In this document: piece by piece, positions 11,516-18,899 of the stretch
Layout: each line of letters begins with the position of its first letter
How positions within the stretch are numbered: position 1 is the stretch's first letter
Virus record (IMG/VR): IMGVR_UViG_3300050821_007104
Span: 1-38,582 of that record
DNA from: a virus
Direction: 5' to 3' (one strand)
Length of the DNA stretch: 38,582 nucleotides
Program-made: the position numbers and the translations under genes
The notes under the pieces: generated by a model
Seen by the model: the letters and a program-made list of their open reading frames with translations, nothing else
Told to the model about the DNA's origin: nothing
Databases searched by the model: none

Positions 11516-11899
11516 TCACGGCCGCCAGATGACGAGCGCAGGCAGCATGCCCGGCTCGGTCGAGTAGCTCCAGATGTCCATGCCCGCCGGATGCCAGATC
11601 CTGACGTAAGTCAGCGAGTCAGTCTCGGCCTCGTATCCATCGAGGGTGCCCGCCTGCCACGCCTTGCCGTCCGTCGTCACGATGACCGAGAGTGGCGGCA
11701 GCGCAACGAGCTCGGCGACCGTGGTGACCGGCTCGGCCGGAGGTCTCCAGCCCGCCGCGATGACCGCGTTAGCTGCGCTCGCCGAGTAGCTCGACGCTTG
11801 GAATGACGCCGCCTCGATGATGTGGAACAACCGCTCGCGGTTGGTGTTGGCCAGCCGACCGAGGACGCGCGCCTCGACCTGCCACGGATCGCCGGTCAT
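11516..11899 (-). CDS. Hypothetical protein containing an operator palindrome
   Basis: A 127-residue protein. A helical first half (RVLGRLANTNRERLFHIIEA) is followed by a small beta-rich domain (PLSVIVTTDGKAWQAGTLDG, LTYVRIWHPAGMDIWSYS) that resembles a compact SH3-like fold. Not recognised. A perfect 14-bp operator CTGACGTAAGTCAG (11601-11614) lies within the coding sequence (codons for L-T-Y-V-R region) and no promoter is associated with it. ATGA overlap with the gene upstream at 11896. Confidence 0.7.
   Translation of the reverse strand: MTGDPWQVEARVLGRLANTNRERLFHIIEAASFQASSYSASAANAVIAAGWRPPAEPVTTVAELVALPPLSVIVTTDGKAWQAGTLDGYEAETDSLTYVRIWHPAGMDIWSYSTEPGMLPALVIWRP
11601..11614. promoter_or_regulatory. 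Operator palindrome inside a gene (stoperator-like)
   Basis: CTGACGTAAGTCAG, a perfect copy of the 2918 site, in the middle of the 127-residue gene. No -10 at the usual distance in either direction was found. It could act as a roadblock to transcription of the downstream replication genes when bound. Confidence 0.5.
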
Positions 11900-12066
11900 G
11901 GCAGCATGCTCTCGATGAGTGCAGCGATCCCGAGCGCCGCGTGCGCGACCGCGACTAGCGCGAGCACCTCGGCGTGCGAGGTCGGCAGCGTCTCCTCGTT
12001 GAGCTTGCGCAGCAGCGCCTCGGCCTCGTCCATGTGCCAGTTGGCGGGGGGTGCATCGTCGGTCAT
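11896..12066 (-). CDS. Small hypothetical protein
   Basis: A 56-residue helical acidic protein (MDEAEALLRKLNEETLPTSH; hydrophobic end EVLALVAVAHAALGIAALIE). The last 25 residues could be a membrane helix or a buried helix. ATG 12066 has GGAAGGA 9 nt upstream and overlaps the previous stop as ATGA. Function unknown. Confidence 0.65.
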   Translation of the reverse strand: MTDDAPPANWHMDEAEALLRKLNEETLPTSHAEVLALVAVAHAALGIAALIESMLP

Positions 12067-12248
12067 CGTTTGTATTCCTTCCATCCTGGGGTGCATGCCG
12101 GGCAGCGGTGCAGCTCACGCGGCTCGTCGCCGAACTCGTGCGCCCGGCACAGGTTTCGCCCGGTGCGCAGGTTGAGGCAGCCGTGCACGATGCAGAGCTC
12201 ATCGAGCCGCACGAGCACCTCGTCAGGCACGAGCTCCGGCTCGCGCAC
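12063..12248 (-). CDS. Zinc-binding hypothetical protein (GTG start)
   Basis: A 61-residue protein with CIVHGC (about 19-24), CRAH (about 33-36) and HRCPAC (about 45-50): a cysteine/histidine set fitting one or two zinc sites. The GTG at 12248 follows the ParB-like gene's stop by 2 nt. There is no good ribosome site, so coupling is likely. Role unknown; one of about ten tiny zinc-binding products in this genome. Confidence 0.65.
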   Translation of the reverse strand: MREPELVPDEVLVRLDELCIVHGCLNLRTGRNLCRAHEFGDEPRELHRCPACTPGWKEYKR

Positions 12249-12250
12249 AG

Positions 12251-13228
12251 TTAGCCGGTCGGCTGCACGAGTCGGAGCACCGCAGCCATGTCGTCGCGCT
12301 GCGTCATGTCGTAGATCGCGCGCTCGCGCTGCCCCTTGTCGACGAGGACGCCGTCGAGTCGCCGCAGATATGCATGCACGTCGCCGACGATCTGCTGCGC
12401 CCGAATGAGCCAATCCTGATCGGCCGCAGCCAGTGCGTCGCCTACATCGTTCGCGAAACGATTCTCGGCGTTGTCATTGCGCAGCTCCTGCAGGATCGCC
12501 GTCAGCAGCTGCAGCGTCGTCGAGACCTTGTACGGGGTCGGGGGGTCGATCCGCAGATTGGTGTCGACGTCCTTGTGATGCGACCGGCTCGGCATGTTAC
12601 GCGGTGGCAGTCGCCGCGAGTCGCGCCAGTCGTACGGCTGCAGCGGCTCGGCTGGCTCCTTGTATCGCCGTGAGCCGCTCGCCTCGCTGCCGAGGTATGT
12701 GCGGATCGTGCTGATCGAGCCGAAACCAAGTGCGTCGCGGATTGTTTCGGTCCGATAGCCCTTGCGCCACTGCTCTAGACAGAATGCGCGGATACGGTCT
12801 CGCTCGGTCGCCGTCGGCTTGCGTATCTTGCCGAGCTCTCGTTCAGTTGGGCCAATTGGCCCAACTGATGGTGAGAGGGTGCGAGACACGGTTCGCCGTG
12901 GGACGCCCGTTAGATCGGCGATCGCGTGATCCGTCAAGCCTTCGTCCGCAAGGTGTCGCATGTGCTCTTTCATCTCCTGCCTTGTGAGTTGCCGCCGCGC
13001 CGCATTGAGCACCTCAGCGAGCCGCCGCGCAGTGTCGTCGCTGACGTCGATAATCATTGTCGGGCAGTCGATCCCGAGCTCCTCGGTGATGCGCTTGCGG
13101 TTGTGTCCGTCGATGATGGTGCCGTCGGCCCGTGTTGCGATCGGAATCTGCACGCCGTCGGCCTTGATCGCGTCATAGAGCGCGCGATACTCGCTCTTGG
13201 TGAGGTCGCGCATCGGTTGATCGGTCAT
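12251..13228 (-). CDS. ParB-like nuclease-domain protein with HTH
   Basis: A 325-residue protein. The N-terminus carries the ParB/Srx signature (DGTIIDGHNRKRITEELG, about 35-52). A helix-turn-helix follows (LTDHAIADLTGVPRRTVSRT, about 97-116), and a second HTH-like segment (TIRDALGFGSISTIRTYLG) at about 160-178. The C-terminal 120 residues are helical. In plasmids ParB-type proteins bind partition sites; phage homologues are often nucleases or transcription/replication factors. It directly follows a second ParB-like gene with ATGA overlap, so the two probably act together. No ParA ATPase is present. Confidence 0.85.
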   Translation of the reverse strand: MTDQPMRDLTKSEYRALYDAIKADGVQIPIATRADGTIIDGHNRKRITEELGIDCPTMIIDVSDDTARRLAEVLNAARRQLTRQEMKEHMRHLADEGLTDHAIADLTGVPRRTVSRTLSPSVGPIGPTERELGKIRKPTATERDRIRAFCLEQWRKGYRTETIRDALGFGSISTIRTYLGSEASGSRRYKEPAEPLQPYDWRDSRRLPPRNMPSRSHHKDVDTNLRIDPPTPYKVSTTLQLLTAILQELRNDNAENRFANDVGDALAAADQDWLIRAQQIVGDVHAYLRRLDGVLVDKGQRERAIYDMTQRDDMAAVLRLVQPTG

Positions 13229-14079
13229 GAGAGTCTGCCCTTGCGTCGATTGCGGTTGTATTCACTGGTCAGGCTCGACAGGATCGCCGCCTCGGGTGCG
13301 GGTTTCACTCCTCGGGTCATCGCAGTCCATTGCCCAGCAGGTCGCACGCGCAGCGACATTGAGAGCCGCCGATCGTCGAGATCCGGCCAGCGCACGACCG
13401 CCTGCGAGACCGCGAGCAGTAGGTACCGATCCCATCGAGATACGTTGCTCTCGTGGTCATGTGTAGGGAACGCCGCCCCGATGATCCCGAGGACTCGGTC
13501 GAGGATGTCTGCCCCGTACTCGGGTGAAAAATGCCCGCCGTGCACGATGCGCTTGACCGTCTGGACCGCGCCGATCGTCATCGCCGAGGTTGACTTGCCG
13601 ACGCGCATCGCATGTTTTTCGAGGATCGCCGTCGCGTATATCTCGTGCGGCTGCCCTGCGTTGTAGCGCAGCCGCCACTGCTCGAATGCCGAGTGCCCGC
13701 GCCGCCCTTGGACGATGTCGAGAGCGATCTGCGATTGTTGCTTGTCGGTGGTGGTGGCCTCCAGAATCATGCAGGGCACGAGCAGGTCGAGATCGCCGCA
13801 GACCCGCGCGGCCGAGGCTCGATGCTGCCCCTCGACGACGTCGAAACCTGCATCGGTGCGCGCACATACGGTCAGCGCCTCGAATCGCGCCCAATTCCAC
13901 TCGTTGGCGATCTTGGCGACTTTCTCGGGGTCGATCTCTCGTTGCTTGCGCTCGTCGATGACGAGGTCGCCGACGCGTATTCGCCGGAAGTCTCGCGGGT
14001 CGGGCTTGGCTCGCTTGACCGCTTTCGTGCGCTTGCTCGGTTGCTGCTCGCCCGGCTCCTCAAACAGTGCTGCAGTCAT
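13225..14079 (-). CDS. ParB-like nuclease-domain protein
   Basis: A 284-residue protein with a basic N-terminus (KRTKAVKRAKPD) and a ParB/Srx domain: a VGDLVIDERKQREID strand, then FDVVEGQHRASAARVCG (79-95) containing the EGQHR box. The remainder is helical with an AMTIGAVQTVKRIVHGGHFS-type segment that may bind DNA or partner. ATG 14079 has AAAGGGG 8 nt before it. An operator palindrome sits at 14104-14117, between this gene and the one upstream, without a -10 box. Forms a pair with the ParB-like protein at 12251; role in partition, replication or host DNA attack is unknown. Confidence 0.85.
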   Translation of the reverse strand: MTAALFEEPGEQQPSKRTKAVKRAKPDPRDFRRIRVGDLVIDERKQREIDPEKVAKIANEWNWARFEALTVCARTDAGFDVVEGQHRASAARVCGDLDLLVPCMILEATTTDKQQSQIALDIVQGRRGHSAFEQWRLRYNAGQPHEIYATAILEKHAMRVGKSTSAMTIGAVQTVKRIVHGGHFSPEYGADILDRVLGIIGAAFPTHDHESNVSRWDRYLLLAVSQAVVRWPDLDDRRLSMSLRVRPAGQWTAMTRGVKPAPEAAILSSLTSEYNRNRRKGRLS

Positions 14080-14103
14080 GACGTGTCCCCTTTCGCTTGA
14101 CTG

Positions 14104-14117
14104 CTGACTTACGTCAG
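14104..14117. promoter_or_regulatory. Operator palindrome over a stop codon, no promoter
   Basis: CTGACTTACGTCAG, perfect palindrome variant. The TGA stop of the 86-residue gene (14114-14116) lies in it. Minus-strand sequence downstream lacks a -10 at 16-18 nt, so it may act on passing polymerase rather than on initiation. Confidence 0.5.
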
Positions 14118-14374
14118 CTCTCGATCTGCCCGGTGACTGCGTCGACGACGTCGGCGTCGACGACCGTGCCGTCCTCGTTCACGGGGAATAGCGGCTCGGT
14201 GATGATCGGCGAGCCGCAGATATGCTCTACCGCTTGCGCTTTCACGCGCAGCGATAGCTGACTCTTACCGGGGTCGACGACGAGCCGCGTCGACGCCGCG
14301 ATCGGCATCGTGACCTCGGTGCCGCACTCGGGACACACGAGCCGCGCTCGATGGTTGCCGGGGGTGAGCATCAT
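14114..14374 (-). CDS. Zinc-ribbon hypothetical protein
   Basis: An 86-residue protein with CPECGTEV (about 14-21), a later EHICGSP (about 50-56), and an acidic tail (VNEDGTVVDADVVDAVTG). AAGGAG 8 nt before ATG 14374 supports the start; ATG 14371 directly after it is an alternative. Its stop lies within an operator palindrome. Function unknown. Confidence 0.7.
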   Translation of the reverse strand: MMLTPGNHRARLVCPECGTEVTMPIAASTRLVVDPGKSQLSLRVKAQAVEHICGSPIITEPLFPVNEDGTVVDADVVDAVTGQIES

Positions 14375-14511
14375 TCTGCTGTCTCCTTCTCGGGTTGGGT
14401 TGGTCCTTGCGCCGCAACGCGTATCGCTGCGGTGACTGCGTCGCGCCTGCGCTGCCGCTGCCGGTCGGTGCGGCGCATGCTGCGCAGTAGGTCAGGGTGC
14501 CGAGCTGCCAT
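14371..14511 (-). CDS. Small basic protein (46 residues)
   Basis: Sequence begins MAARHPDLLRSMRRTDRQRQ and continues with RRRDAVTAAIRVAAQG and an acidic end. It is highly basic and helical and may bind nucleic acid. AAAGGA 8 nt before ATG 14511 and overlap with both neighbours (20 nt upstream, 4 nt downstream) support it as a gene rather than a shadow. Confidence 0.6.
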   Translation of the reverse strand: MAARHPDLLRSMRRTDRQRQRRRDAVTAAIRVAAQGPTQPEKETAE

Positions 14512-14716
14512 GCGGGTGATCCTTTCGGTGGTGTGTGCAGACCGGGCAGATCGTGACGACGTCGCCGCTGCCCATGACGACGACCGACCAGCGCCGCGCC
14601 GAGATGTACTGCAGCGCATCGTCTGGCGTCTGCGCCTTGGCATAGATGAACGCCGACCGGCAGCCGTCACAAACGACCTGCAGGTGATCGGGGTGTTCGG
14701 TGAACCTGACCGTCAT
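14492..14716 (-). CDS. Zinc-binding hypothetical protein
   Basis: A 74-residue protein: a strand pair (HLQVVCDGCRSAFIYAKAQT) with CDGC, a helix, then VVTICPVCTHHRKDHPHG with a C-x2-C-x-HH motif. Four cysteines and several histidines suit a zinc ribbon. ATG 14716 overlaps the upstream TGA as ATGA. No specific function recognised. Confidence 0.7.
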   Translation of the reverse strand: MTVRFTEHPDHLQVVCDGCRSAFIYAKAQTPDDALQYISARRWSVVVMGSGDVVTICPVCTHHRKDHPHGSSAP

Positions 14717-14832
14717 CGGTCCTTCTCTCGGTGCCGCTTGTCGGCGATCTCGACTGCGATGCGCGCCGCGCAGACGACGAGGATCGCGACGACAATGACC
14801 GGCCACGTCATGAACCAATCGGTAAAGCTCAT
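14713..14832 (-). CDS. Small membrane protein (39 residues)
   Basis: MSFTDWFMTWPVIVVAILVV then CAARIAVEIADKRHREKDR: one membrane helix (about 9-27) and a charged cytoplasmic tail. ATGA overlaps at both ends fix its frame between two zinc-binding genes. Function unknown. Confidence 0.65.
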   Translation of the reverse strand: MSFTDWFMTWPVIVVAILVVCAARIAVEIADKRHREKDR

Positions 14833-15071
14833 CGGTGCGGTTTCCATGCCCTGCCCAGTGTTTTCGAGGTGACATGCTCGGCGCAGAGCCAGAGCGAGAC
14901 GTCGACGATCTCGACCGCGTCGCACCCTTGATAGGCACACGGCCGAGGCTCGACGAGGTCGCCGTCCGGGCAGCCGACCCAACGCCCCCGGTCGTCGCGG
15001 TGCGCTGCGATGAGCGAGCCGCAGCGCGCGCAGGTGACGAGGTTGACGACCGTCGGGTAATGCCGCGTCAC
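14829..15071 (-). CDS. Zinc-binding hypothetical protein
   Basis: An 80-residue protein with CARCGSL (about 14-20), GCPD, a CAYQGCD segment (about 45-51) and LCAEH (about 61-65). This looks like two small metal sites. It immediately follows recT with ATGA overlap. The double knuckle and its place next to the recombination genes suggest nucleic-acid contact, but this is only inference. Confidence 0.7.
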   Translation of the reverse strand: MTRHYPTVVNLVTCARCGSLIAAHRDDRGRWVGCPDGDLVEPRPCAYQGCDAVEIVDVSLWLCAEHVTSKTLGRAWKPHR

Positions 15072-16072
15072 GGCTCGACCGGGGGGAGTGAGCGCAGCTT
15101 GTCGATGACCGTCGACGCCTCGGCGATCGTCAGGTCGGACGAGGACGCGATCTCGCGCTCGATGGTCAGCGAGACGAACGAGAGCCGGTCGTCGCGCTCG
15201 ATGATGTTCGCGTCCGAGAGCAACGCGTGCATCATCCGCAGCTGCGCCTGCGTCGCGTGCTCCTGCACCGCCGCCTGCTCGACCTCGTCCGGCTCGGCCT
15301 CGGGTGCCTCGTCGACGACGACCGGCTCGGCCGGTGCCTCGTCGAGCGGTGGCTCGTCCTCGGGTGCGGCAGGCTGCTCGGCGACCGGGGGACGATTGGC
15401 CAGCACCTGCCGAGGCTGCGTCGCCCGCCGCGCTCGCCGAGGACCGGCTGCCGGGGGTGCGTCGAGCACCTCGACGCCGTCGGCGTCCTCCAGCTCCTCG
15501 GCGGTGTAGGGAACGCCGAGCAGCGCGTCGGCCGCGACGAGCCGAGCGACCTCGGAGGTAGCCCGCGCAATGAGCATGTTCCGAGGTTGGCTGCGCCAGT
15601 TGGACTTACCCGCGAGCCCGCGCGCCCTTGCGTCGTCGAGCGTCCAGGTGACTCGCTGCACGTGCTCGGAACCCTTGCGCTGACCGGCGACCGTCGCGCG
15701 GTTGTTCGTCGCCTCCTCGACCCATATCTCGTGACCGTGCGCCTGCAGGATCGCGCGCAGTGCGATCGCCCGCAGCGCTGGCGTGCCCTGCACGATGTCG
15801 ATCGAGCGCAGCGAGGCTATCCGGTCGAGCCCGAGCTCCTGCCCCGTCAGAATGGCTGCGGTGACCTGCGCAGCAGTCGCCTCTGCGTCGTAGTCGTGCG
15901 GTCGGTAGTTGGCCGATCTGCGCGCCTCGTCTCGGAACACGCGCAGCGATACCGGGATGAACGCCGTGCGCGAGAGCGCCCCACTGACCTCGGCGAGCCG
16001 CGTGAAATCGTCGACCCACGCCTCGATTGCGCTCGGTCCGGTCTGCACGAGCTCGATCTCGGTGCCGGTCAT
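15068..16072 (-). CDS. recT: RecT-family single-strand annealing protein
   Basis: A 334-residue protein with the RecT core: GQELGLDRIASLRSIDIVQG then TPALRAIALRAILQAHGHEI (about 96-135), a conserved strand set (VQRVTWTLDDARARGL), and a SNWRSQPRNMLIARATSEVA helix (about 177-196) followed by GVPYTAEEL. RecT proteins pair complementary single strands. The C-terminal part from about 215 is a long acidic proline/alanine linker ending in a small helical domain, unlike short RecT proteins, and may bind SSB-like or replication partners. It lies after an exonuclease gene and a 61-residue gene, forming a RecE/RecT-like module. Confidence 0.9.
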   Translation of the reverse strand: MTGTEIELVQTGPSAIEAWVDDFTRLAEVSGALSRTAFIPVSLRVFRDEARRSANYRPHDYDAEATAAQVTAAILTGQELGLDRIASLRSIDIVQGTPALRAIALRAILQAHGHEIWVEEATNNRATVAGQRKGSEHVQRVTWTLDDARARGLAGKSNWRSQPRNMLIARATSEVARLVAADALLGVPYTAEELEDADGVEVLDAPPAAGPRRARRATQPRQVLANRPPVAEQPAAPEDEPPLDEAPAEPVVVDEAPEAEPDEVEQAAVQEHATQAQLRMMHALLSDANIIERDDRLSFVSLTIEREIASSSDLTIAEASTVIDKLRSLPPVEP

Positions 16073-16254
16073 GCCTGCGCCTCCTGCCGATCCTGCCGGT
16101 CGATCAGCACCGCCGCGTCGAGCCGCCGGTCGAAAAACTGCAGCATGTCCAGCGCCCGCGCCCGCTGCAGCGGGTCCTCGATGACCCGCTCGACCTCGTG
16201 CCGCTCCCGCGTGACCTCGTGCCGCAGGTACTGCAGCGCCCGGCTCGTGCTCAT
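16069..16254 (-). CDS. Small helical protein between exonuclease and recT
   Basis: A 61-residue, strongly charged, all-helical protein (ALQYLRHEVTRERHEVERVI, LDMLQFFDRRLDAAVLIDRQ). ATGA overlaps with both the exonuclease and recT genes. Conserved position between a nuclease and its annealing partner suggests an accessory or inhibitor role, but nothing is recognised. Confidence 0.7.
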   Translation of the reverse strand: MSTSRALQYLRHEVTRERHEVERVIEDPLQRARALDMLQFFDRRLDAAVLIDRQDRQEAQA

Positions 16255-17012
16255 GACGCGACCCGTACCGGTGCGAGGTCGGAGCCGATCCACTCCTGCA
16301 GCTGCTCGGCCCGCCGGTAGAGCCAGCACAGGTGCCGGAAGTAGTCCCACACGCGCTCGCTATCCTCGACCGGCTGCAGCGAGTAGCCGTCCGCGCGCAG
16401 GTGCAGCGCCCCGGCTCGCTCGATGCCGAGCTCGGCGAGGTCGTGCTCCTCGCCGTCCTGCCCGACGTAGGACTCGGCCCGCCGGTACGCCGCGAGCTGC
16501 AGCGCAGTCTCGGGGAAAATGCCGGACCGGCTTGTCTTGTAGTCGAGGAACCAACGATGCCCGTCGGCGAGGTCGGCGATGACGTCGCCGGTGCCGCAGT
16601 AGCCGAGCGTGCGGTGCGCGACGACCGCCTCGATCGCGACCGGCTCGGGGTGCCAGTCGGCGAGGAACTGCTCGTAACTGCGGAAATGCCCCTCTAGCTC
16701 GTCCGGCACGAGCACCTCGTGCCCGGCCATGTGCTTCTCGGCGAGCATGTGTACCTCGGTGCCACGCCCGCTGGCAGCGTCGAGATCCTCGTACCGGGAC
16801 CGCTGCAGCCGGTCGAGCCGCTTGGATAGCGGCAGCTGCGCGAGCTCGTCCCAATGATCGACCGCGTACCCGGCTGTCGTGTTCGCCGCCCAGCCGACGA
16901 GCGCAGGCTTGGGCATCGTCGCGCCGAGAATTGTAGTAACGCCCGGCACCTTATTACCGTCGATGTAGTAGGCATGGCCTCGGCCGAAATTACGGCGAGT
17001 AATGGTCGGCAT
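16251..17012 (-). CDS. PD-(D/E)XK exonuclease (RecB/Cas4-like)
   Basis: A 253-residue nuclease. GRGTEVHMLAE (82-92) supplies the helix with G-T-x-x-H; D143 in GTGDVIADL and D157-Y-K159 in WFLDYKT are the metal and catalytic residues; QLAAY (172-176) is the QxxxY motif. This is the RecB-nuclease/Cas4-type fold. Paired with RecT it would resect DNA ends to give 3' single strands for annealing. ATG 17012 has AAGGGG at proper distance. Four tandem 21-bp repeats lie just upstream (17041-17122). First gene of the operon running to rusA. Confidence 0.9.
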   Translation of the reverse strand: MPTITRRNFGRGHAYYIDGNKVPGVTTILGATMPKPALVGWAANTTAGYAVDHWDELAQLPLSKRLDRLQRSRYEDLDAASGRGTEVHMLAEKHMAGHEVLVPDELEGHFRSYEQFLADWHPEPVAIEAVVAHRTLGYCGTGDVIADLADGHRWFLDYKTSRSGIFPETALQLAAYRRAESYVGQDGEEHDLAELGIERAGALHLRADGYSLQPVEDSERVWDYFRHLCWLYRRAEQLQEWIGSDLAPVRVAS

Positions 17013-17040
17013 AGTTGTCCCCTTGAACGAATGGCCGAAT

Positions 17041-17122
17041 GAAATGACTAGCCCGACTCGGAATTGACTAGCACCACGTCGGAAATGACTAGCACGACGT
17101 CGGAAATGACTAACGACTTGTC
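17041..17122. repeat. Four tandem 21-bp repeats upstream of the recombination operon
   Basis: Units at 17041-17060, 17061-17081, 17082-17102 and 17103-17122 share GAAATGACTAGCACGACGTC with a few changes; spacing is 20-21 bp, two helical turns, so bound proteins would line up on one face. They occupy the whole gap between the excisionase-like gene and the exonuclease ribosome site. Likely operator array, activator sites or replication iterons. Not related to the CTGACTTAAGTCAG palindrome. No clear sigma70 promoter is seen beside them. Confidence 0.65.
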
Positions 17123-17131
17123 AGCCGACCG

Positions 17132-17341
17132 CTATTGAAAGAGCGCATCGAGGTCGGTGCGCAGGAGCCGAATGTCGCCGTTATGCCACGCCCGCCACGC
17201 CTTGAGCCGACCGTCAGAGATCCACTTGCGCAACGTCTTCTCGCTAAATCCTGTGTAGATCGCGCCCTCGGCGAGCGAGAGCCACCGACGCTCCTCGATG
17301 ACCTGCTCGGGTTGCGCCTGCGTAGTCATGCGTCGAGGCAT
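17132..17341 (-). CDS. xis: Excisionase-like HTH protein
   Basis: A 69-residue protein with a MerR/excisionase-type winged HTH: RWLSLAEGAIYTGFSEKTLR (19-38), KWISDGRLKAWRAWHNGDIR (39-58), then LLRTDLDALFQ. This is the common layout of phage Xis proteins, which direct integrase toward excision. ATG 17341 has GGAAGGA about 8 nt upstream; ATG 17329 is an alternative. It lies 250 bp beyond the integrase gene, so the location fits. A general DNA-binding regulator cannot be excluded. Confidence 0.7.
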   Translation of the reverse strand: MPRRMTTQAQPEQVIEERRWLSLAEGAIYTGFSEKTLRKWISDGRLKAWRAWHNGDIRLLRTDLDALFQ

Positions 17342-17476
17342 GCGTGGGGTCCTTCCCTCGTGTCAGGCATGGGTGAACTACCCGGCAGGTCGCACCCTAT
17401 TCGGGGTGACGTCCGGGGGATGTCTAGGAATTGGACCCGTAGATTAGCGCTGAGTGCGTGTCGTGACAATGCGAAA

Positions 17477-17505
17477 CGACCCCCGAGCAATACGCTCGGG
17501 GGTCG
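17477..17505. terminator. Bidirectional terminator after the integrase gene
   Basis: CGACCCCCGAGC pairs with GCTCGGGGGTCG, 12 bp, 5-nt loop. T-rich sequence flanks both sides (CCTTGTTAACTTTG on plus, TTTCGCATTG on minus). Confidence 0.8.
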
Positions 17506-17536
17506 CCTTGTTAACTTTGTAAGGGTGTGGCGCGGG

Positions 17537-17554
17537 GTAGGTACGGGGTAGGTC
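17537..17554. repeat. Direct repeat flanking integrase, copy 1
   Basis: GTAGGTACGGGGTAGGTC; matches 18900-18917 at 16 of 18 positions. Each copy is itself a tandem of GTAGGT. Possible integrase arm site or scar of cassette exchange. Confidence 0.5.
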
Positions 17555-17592
17555 TCACCTCCTTTCGACGTGCCCTAGAGAGCTCTCTTAAT

Positions 17593-18834
17593 TCACCCGT
17601 TCGCCGAGACGTTGTCCGGGATACCGGACACCTTGACCGCCGATAAGCTGCGCCCGACTGCCGCTTGATGGTCGTCGGTCGTGTGCTGGTAGATCGTCGA
17701 CGCCCCGCTGCCGGGGGTATGACCGGCCTGCCGCTCCAGCTCGGCCAGCGTCACGCCCGGCAGCCTGCCGTACATCGTGAGGTGCGAGTGCCGCAGGTCG
17801 TGGTACGAGAGTCCGGGCAGTCCGGCAGCCGCCGCGACTCTGCGCCATTGCTTGTTGAACGTCGCCTGCTGCAGGTGCCGCGCAGGGTCGGACGCGCTCG
17901 GGAATAGCAGCGCGTCCTCGCCGCCGAAATAGTTGCCGAGGTGCTCGACGAGTGCCGGTCGCAGCTGCGCAGGGATCATGACGTCACGCACGCCCGCCTT
18001 GCTCTTGGGGGTGCCGACGACGAACTCGCCCGGCTTGCCGCCGGTCCCACGGACCCACACGACGCCCCGGCTGACATGGATCACGCCCGCCTTGAGGTCG
18101 ATGTCCTTGCGTCGCAGCTCGGTCGCCTCGCCGTACCGCAGACCGGTCCAGATGCCAAGGAGAGGCATCAACGCGAGGCGCTCGGGCAGACCGACCTCGT
18201 CGGCCGAACGACCGACCCAATGCCCGTCAGCGTCGCGGGGTCGGTCCGGCAGTCCGATCGTCAGCTTGGCCAGAATGTCCGTCGATTGGATCATCTCCAG
18301 CGTGACGAGCTGCTGCGGCTTGGCGCGCTCGGGTGACTGCCCCGCGCCCCGCGTCGTGCATGGGTTGGACGCGACGCCGTAGTCCTCCTCGGCGATCGCC
18401 CACGCCATGATCGACTTGAGCAGCGAGTAACAGTGCGCGCGCTGCGTCGCCGTCGCCTCGGGCATCGCCCGGTGCCAGCGCTTGACCGTGCGCCGATCGA
18501 GCTCGTCGACCGGGATCGCGCCGAGCGTCGGCAGGATGAGCCGGTCGAGCTGACTGCGGTAGAGCCGCCGCGTCGAGTCCTTGAGCTTGCGCACGGTCAG
18601 GAACTCGTCGGCGACCTCGGCGAGCGTCGCGTGCTCGCTGACCTCCTCCGGCTCCGGTGTGAGCGGCTCGTTGCGCGCGATCTTGCCCGAGGCACTCTGC
18701 AGCCACGCCCGCGCCTCGCCCTTCTGCGCGAACGTGACGGGCGCATACTGCCGACGCCCGTCGAGCATGAAACTCGCCTGCCAGCGGGTCGAGCGCATCT
18801 TGACGATGCTGCCGAACGACTCCCTTGATGCCAT
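17593..18834 (-). CDS. int: Tyrosine integrase
   Basis: A 413-residue site-specific recombinase. An N-terminal arm-binding region (about 1-65, with YAPVTFAQKGEARAWLQ), a core-binding domain (about 70-160) and a catalytic domain with R233 (GLRYGEATELRRKDI), K278 region, H345-x-x-R348 (YHDLRHSHLTM), H372 (QAGHTP) and the nucleophile Y382 (TIYQHT). ATG 18834 has AAGGGAG and the AACC leader in front. attP lies about 170 bp upstream, the usual arrangement. It indicates a temperate phage that integrates at a tRNA-Pro gene. No operator palindrome is near, so its control differs from that of the cassette genes. Confidence 0.95.
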   Translation of the reverse strand: MASRESFGSIVKMRSTRWQASFMLDGRRQYAPVTFAQKGEARAWLQSASGKIARNEPLTPEPEEVSEHATLAEVADEFLTVRKLKDSTRRLYRSQLDRLILPTLGAIPVDELDRRTVKRWHRAMPEATATQRAHCYSLLKSIMAWAIAEEDYGVASNPCTTRGAGQSPERAKPQQLVTLEMIQSTDILAKLTIGLPDRPRDADGHWVGRSADEVGLPERLALMPLLGIWTGLRYGEATELRRKDIDLKAGVIHVSRGVVWVRGTGGKPGEFVVGTPKSKAGVRDVMIPAQLRPALVEHLGNYFGGEDALLFPSASDPARHLQQATFNKQWRRVAAAAGLPGLSYHDLRHSHLTMYGRLPGVTLAELERQAGHTPGSGASTIYQHTTDDHQAAVGRSLSAVKVSGIPDNVSANG

Positions 18835-18899
18835 GATCCGACTCCCTTGGTTGGTTGAGTCTGCACGTTCTATGCACGTCATAGATTGGAAAGTAACGA

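Larger units (their letters stand above)
17342..17592. other. Intergenic region between integrase and excisionase-like genes
   Basis: 251 nt without a gene. It holds the bidirectional terminator at 17477-17505 and a GTAGGTACGGGGTAGGTC repeat at 17537-17554, whose partner is at 18900-18917 on the other side of the integrase gene. Nothing else was recognised. Confidence 0.6.

Noticed and set aside
15227-16582. Long plus-strand open frame of 451 codons opposite recT and the exonuclease gene
   Set aside because: It is the complement of clearly coding minus-strand genes; composition is R/L/G-rich with no domain, a normal artefact of high-GC DNA.
17041-17122. CRISPR array
   Set aside because: Units are directly adjacent with no spacers and no cas genes are present.
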